In this document: in pieces, positions 54,901 through 59,981 of the stretch
How the letters are laid out: every line of letters begins with the position of its first letter
Numbering within the stretch: position 1 is the first letter of the stretch
Position numbers and translations under genes: made by a program
Origin: Saccoglossus kowalevskii
Taxonomy: Eukaryota; Hemichordata; Enteropneusta; Harrimaniidae
NCBI RefSeq assembly: GCF_000003605.2
Contig: NW_003155737.1
Location: 903,129-963,109, forward strand
Length of the DNA stretch: 59,981 nt
Reading direction: 5' to 3'
Notes under the pieces: generated by a model
Database searches by the model: none
What the model was told of the DNA's origin: nothing
Seen by the model: the letters and a program-made list of their open reading frames with translations, nothing else

Positions 54901-57900
54901 TGCCACCACCATATAGTGGAGGTACATGTACATTGTACTGTCTTTTACTCGGAATTGTAACACTAGCCCAGTAACATCCAAATTGATAGTAGACAGTCTC
55001 CTAGTGAGTTTTACAATAATATCCATCATTGTACTGTTAAAACTTAGTCTGTGTTAATTATGTTTATGAACTGGACTGGTCTGTTTAAAAACAAAAACCA
55101 GTACAGAAAACTGAACAAGGCAGCTAAAAGAAGAACAAGGCAGCTAAAAGAAAAACATTGCTGACAAAATGTTTTGTTCAATTTCAAACTCAGACATGCT
55201 TGAAATGGGGTAGGATCCTGAATCCAATCATAATCACAGAATTGTGGATACTGTATTTGCCTATGGAAAGTGCATATAAATGGTTTGATGGATACTGTAT
55301 CATTAAAATAAAACTTATTTTGACAATAGAAACCCCTCTAATTTATGTAAATCAATGCAGGTTTTGTAGATCATTGTTGATTTGTAGGACAACATGCACA
55401 TTTAACCATAGTTCAAACTTTTCAGAAAAACCTTGTTAATCTTGTAGGTTTACTATCTAGATTAATGTATCAATTAGTTTAATCCTTGTGTTCAAGATAG
55501 ATTAATGTGTTCAGACACCATCTGTTCTACAACATCAAGTGTACTTTTAACTTGATATTAGTTTTTTTTTTACTCCTAATGAATTTTGACACACCAGCAA
55601 AAAATATAACAAATATGACAAAATTATTTAGTAATCAAAGCAATGAGAAACTCATGGCAGCTGGACTACCATGATCTAATCTGTTTATTAGTATGCATAG
55701 AAAGGAGTTGAAGATGTTATAATAGCTGGGTTTGTCAATGAGGACAGTCTATATACTGCAGTATAGCATAATTAGTTCATCAATTCAGATACAAAACAGT
55801 GAGCAAGGTTCACCATCAAAGAGTTGCAGGAAGATACTTTGTAATAAATGGGTTGGTAGAAGGATCCCACTGCTACTCAATATTACTGCAACGTCTCCAA
55901 AATCAAAGTCATACATACATTAATATCAGATTACCCATGGATTTATGGTTACTTTTTTCTAAAAAAAAACATTTAGAAACTCAAAATGACACTTGAAAAC
56001 CGTCTGAGCAATCACAACAGAGAAATTGACATCACTAGTGCAAAGTAATATAATTTGGAAATAATATGAGAAACCACATTCGTGCACAGATGGCATACTA
56101 AATAGCCTTCCAAAATAATGAATCATAACATCTCACTTGAATTTGAATAAACATTTACACTTAACATTCATTGGTAAGCTGAAATGCGTGTAATACTGTG
56201 AATAAATTGGTGGGTTAAATTTAACTTGCAACAAAATATTTATTGTAAAACATTCAGCAGCAGTCTAATTCATAAATTGAGTAAAATACGATGCTGACAT
56301 GTGGCCATTTTCAGAAATATTACGAGTAAGAAAGCATCAGATTGTTTAAGATGATTCACTTTTCACTGCTTCAGAATTTAGTTGCTATGTATATGTAGCA
56401 ACCCAAGGTCTCCAAAAATCAGTGATCTCCAAAAATATTTACATGAGAGTAGAACCTAATTAACATTGTAAGTAAATTATCACAGAAATAAGAATGTTAT
56501 TTCTTCAAACTGCTGTGTACAAAGGACAAAGATTCTCCTTCAACAATCAAACTTTTTTACACATTTTGTCCACGGTAAAATGATGGAACAAACGTTTTCA
56601 ACAAGACAACAAATATATACTGCTCATAGATTCTGTTTAATAGAATTTTAATATATTTAAAAATAAAAGGGAATTCAGACCCATGGACTGCAAATGGTAT
56701 TCAGTTCATCTCAAGGACTGCACCATGGGACACCCTCATTCTGCATTGTGAACTTTTTTTTTTATTTGAACCAAGAAAATATATATTCGCCTTGCAAATC
56801 CAGTGTTACACTGCAACAGACACCGGAAAACTTTTATCAGTAAACAATTATATTTTTTTAGTTTTTCAGTGATTACAAGTGAAATATAGCGTTCATAGTG
56901 TTAAGAGAAACTTGTTCCCAGCATGTGCATAACATCCAAGGTGACAAGTTCATAATGGTTATTTGAATGGTATACTTTATGTGAAATGTGTATATATTCT
57001 GAACAAATGTAAAGCTTGTTAACATAATAAAGTCCATTCTAGCAGGTTTTAGTGGTTATTTACATTTTCTACTGCTCAATGTTTAAAATATTTGATGTCA
57101 ATATCACGTTTATTAGTTTCCCAAAAAACAAAAGCAAATAGAATTATGGTGAAAGAGGGTGCTGTAATAATGAAAACTAAAATGGTGAATCATTTGACAT
57201 GATCTGCCATGATAAATCTACTAACCTGATGTGTACTGATGAGATATAGCATTAATATTCACACCGCATTAAATACCGGTACATTAGACAATCCCTTTGA
57301 GAGAGGTGCTGGCTTTGGCTACTTTGCAACATTTCCTCCACAACCGTACGTGGTTGGTTGTGATCAGACACTGAAGATTGTCTATTATACAAATGAGAGC
57401 TGATACAGAACTATCAACAGGAGGACAGTGACACATAACGCAGTGATTCAAATGTTACAATATTGCCTTTATTTCTGACGAAAGGAAATAAGACATGTAA
57501 AAGATACTGAAAAAGGAAAGCTTACAAAAGTATAGATCGTCATTGTCAGACGTGACGACCAGGCTTTGACTGTACAACAAACAACTTAGACTATAGTTGA
57601 CTGTGGCTTAGAAAACATGGCATATTTTTGTGAAACGGCAGTGTGGTACTGGACAACAGACTACTCCCTTTCACTGTGAATTTCAAATCTCATATCAGCA
57701 ATACTTTCCATTACTAAATGTTGATTTTTCTAAAAAACAACACATTTTCCATATGAAACACATTTGTACATAAACAGTGTTACTCACTGACCTATATAAA
57801 GACTCTTGTATGTAGGAAACATTTGGCCAGTGACATGTTGTATCAAAGAGTAGGTTCAACCTCTTCAAGCATCAGTAATGTACACGAGGGGTCACAGTAC

Positions 57901-58678
57901 ATTTTCTGACTAAACTCATGGGTCAGATACCACAATACTCTGAAGAAAAGCTGCCATCAGTGACAACAAATGTTGTCTGAAGACTTCAGCCAAAATGATT
58001 TTAAACAGAAGTGCATTTATCGATTCTCTCAAATGTACTTTGTCATAATATCCATAATATAAATGCTTCTTTCTGTCTAATCAACAACGAGTGTGGTAAA
58101 GTCATCAACTATGATTTTCTTTAGATACAAGTTAATATTTTGGAAAGCACAGAAAACGTACTGTCGCCCAAATGTGTGTATCTCAGTGAACAATATACTA
58201 ATTGATATCTCATGATTCTAACATATAGATATACATATAAAGTCAATTACCTAATTTAACACTGGACTAAAAAATTTTTTGCATAATAGTGAGAACCACC
58301 ACGTTCATATCAAGACAACGAGATAGTTGACTAGATCCATCCATTCTACGGGGCACATAATACAACACATACGTCTTCAGAGAGAAAATACACAAGCATA
58401 CGTATGACCCGCTTGCTGTGATACTATTATTTACAAATGTCATTTTCATCAGTTCTAGTTAGAACGAATCAGGAATGGCACGTATATACAAAAGTCAAGT
58501 TAAAGTTGGTGCCATTTCTCAGACAGATCGCATCAAACTGTTTCAATGGAGTTGAAATATATATATATGTACATCTGTATAAAAAGTACCATTGGTTTCA
58601 CAGTGGGGGGAAAAGAATGTGCCATGTACCTTACAATTGAATGTTCTCACTAGCCATGTTTGCCACCATCTGTAATTG
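51970..58678. other. Convergent 3' UTRs and intergenic region
   Basis: Between two tail-to-tail genes. For the giant gene, ATTAAA at 52596-52601 and AATAAA at 53477-53482 are candidate poly(A) signals. For CNOT9, TTTATT at 57468-57473 (AATAAA on the minus strand) would give a 3' UTR of about 1.2 kb. A 15-bp minisatellite lies at 53030-53216, and a short direct repeat with AACAAGGCAGCTAAAAGAA near 55112-55151. No coding exon is supported. Confidence 0.5.
53030..53216. repeat. 15-bp minisatellite rich in GTAAACA
   Basis: Units of the form CAGGGGTGTAAACAA, with two shortened 11-bp units (GGGTGTAAACA). I count 13 occurrences of GTAAACA, the forkhead-factor core, on the plus strand. The combination of a GGAGTGTAAACA unit followed by an 11-bp unit occurs twice (about 53076-53097 and 53162-53183), showing a secondary duplication of about 86 bp. 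It lies 1.06 kb after the giant gene's stop and may be in its 3' UTR. Confidence 0.93.
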
Positions 58679-58844
58679 TCATTGCGGTGGCAAAGGAATG
58701 CCTGTTGTGTTGACAGGGCTATCTGTCAAGTTCTTGATAAGCTGTGCTAACCATCGCTTGGTAGAATTATCATCTTTTAATACAGCTGCAAATGTGGTGT
58801 CTTTTAATTGGTCCGGAAGACACTGACGTAAAGCTTCTCTTGCT
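58679..58844 (-). CDS. CNOT9, last coding exon
   Basis: Encodes ARALRQ-like sequence read as [20 protein letters not shown], then [20 protein letters not shown] and [14 protein letters not shown] followed by stop TGA (58679-58681, complement). This is the conserved C-terminus of CNOT9 (RQCD1/CAF40), including the terminal GIPLPPQ. CNOT9 is an armadillo-repeat subunit of the CCR4-NOT deadenylase complex that binds CNOT1 and recruits GW182 and other repressors. Acceptor CATAG; the first base completes an Arg codon from the upstream exon. The stretch DSPVNTT is less conserved than its surroundings. Confidence 0.96.
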
Positions 58845-59672
58845 CTATGATGGAAACAGATTGCAGTAGTTCAGTATTACAAAGGTTAGGACTGAATTAA
58901 TGATAACATGTTTCCTCATGAGTTCACAATATGGTTAGAACACAGAAAAACGAAACAGATTTGGGAAACCGGGCAAATTTTCATGAAAAGTCAGAAATGA
59001 AAATGAGAAATTGTCATTTTTCGCATTGGTTTCTATGGTGAGAGTATTTCAATTTTTTATGTTAATAATAACATGGGATGAACAAGTCATATATTGGTAT
59101 AAATATTAAAATCAGTTGAAAAATTAAATTATTAATGTTTTCTCACACATTGCATTGCCAAATATGTTCATTATGACGATGATGGTCTTCACTACATGTT
59201 ATGTTCAGTGTAGTCCCATATGACATATACAATACATGTTAAGTTTAGATACACATAATATGAATGTGTTCTGCCAAACCACTTCCCTTTAAGACGCTGA
59301 CATTTTCATAGCAAGAAATGTTTGCAGTAGCTAACTTGTGAATTCACACAAGAAGTTAATTTAATAAGTGATGCTGACTCCAACTCAAGTGAAAATTGCT
59401 ACACAATTTACGTGATTTTACCGGACTTTTAAATTATACATTTTGTACTGTATATTTGATAACCAAGCTTTTGATATTTATTTTGTGAGGTCTACAACAA
59501 TTAATCATGACATGAAAGTAATACGTGTATTAGTTGGATCTTGAACCATCAGATATCCATGAAGGTGTGCATAGGTGATAGATGCTACAATCCTGCACAT
59601 ACAATGTGTGTGTGTAAAGAAACCACAACACATAGGGAACAGAGTGAAATGCATGGTTGAATCACAAATTAC
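58845..59672 (-). other. CNOT9 last intron
   Basis: Bounded by donor AAG/GTAATT at the high-coordinate end and acceptor CATAG at the low end. AT-rich; nothing notable inside. Confidence 0.8.
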
Positions 59673-59764
59673 CTTGGGTTATCAGACAGCCTGAGATAAC
59701 ACCTTACTACATGTTTCAATAGTCTTGCAGATGGTTCTTTACCTAGTTGTATCACCATTTTACC
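59673..59764 (-). CDS. CNOT9, penultimate coding exon in view
   Basis: Encodes [20 protein letters not shown] and [11 protein letters not shown], matching the conserved C-terminal armadillo region of CNOT9. Acceptor TTTTTCTGCAG, donor CCAAG/GTAATT; phase 2 out, joining exactly to the last exon. Earlier exons lie beyond the right end; 59765-59981 is intron. The gene is tail-to-tail with the giant gene. Confidence 0.96.
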
Positions 59765-59981
59765 CTGCAGAAAAATACAGTTTGATTGTAATGAGTACAA
59801 GAACTGGTTTGTATTTATTAGATACAGGAAATGGATGTGTTGAAAGTCATAGGGATGTAAATACTGTTTTCTTTTCCAAAATGTTGACTCTTTTATGAAA
59901 ACACAAGTGTGCATATCATTGCTACATATATGTAAGTGCACATACCATGATTATTGCTATGTAAATGTACTTACCAGGATT

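Overview
The window is animal nuclear DNA: split genes with GT/AG introns, AT-rich introns, dispersed repeats, minisatellites and one assembly gap (624 N). I could not fix the species. The gene content and repeat style fit a marine invertebrate, perhaps a non-vertebrate deuterostome such as a hemichordate; this is inference only. Exons were assembled by hand from splice sites and phase.

Layout, left to right. (1) Minus strand, 3737-4840: the first two coding exons of a prolyl-iminopeptidase-type alpha/beta hydrolase; the rest must lie left of the window or went unseen. (2) A compact divergent promoter near 4960-5050 with an ETS-like site and a perfect CRE. (3) Plus strand, 5986-16094: a nine-exon gene for a ~323-residue protein with one membrane segment followed by ankyrin repeats. 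(4) About 4 kb with no gene I can support. (5) Plus strand, 20124-51969: one giant gene of at least 17 coding exons whose phases join into a single 4,617-codon frame (4,617 residues plus stop). (6) About 6.7 kb of 3' UTR and intergenic sequence with a 15-bp minisatellite. (7) Minus strand, 58679-59764: the last two coding exons of CNOT9, a CCR4-NOT subunit, running off the right edge.

The giant gene dominates. Its product has a signal peptide, a long extracellular stack of cadherin-like and Ig-like modules joined by 'VNDPP'-type linkers, two copies of a C-terminal module, one membrane helix and a 374-residue cytoplasmic tail with a proline-rich motif. Three module classes resemble repeats best known from very large bacterial surface and secreted proteins, including tandem-95-type repeats. 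One uninterrupted 9.4-kb exon encodes two thirds of the protein, while the 5' part is split among many small exons. I know of no characterised animal protein with this architecture; it looks like a large adhesion or receptor molecule and is the best candidate for something undescribed.

The first intron of the giant gene holds a ~3.5-kb minisatellite of 39-bp units (with 38-bp variants) that contains the gap. Other non-coding structure includes an ATT microsatellite next to a splice acceptor, two MITE-like elements and three regions of a dispersed repeat family.
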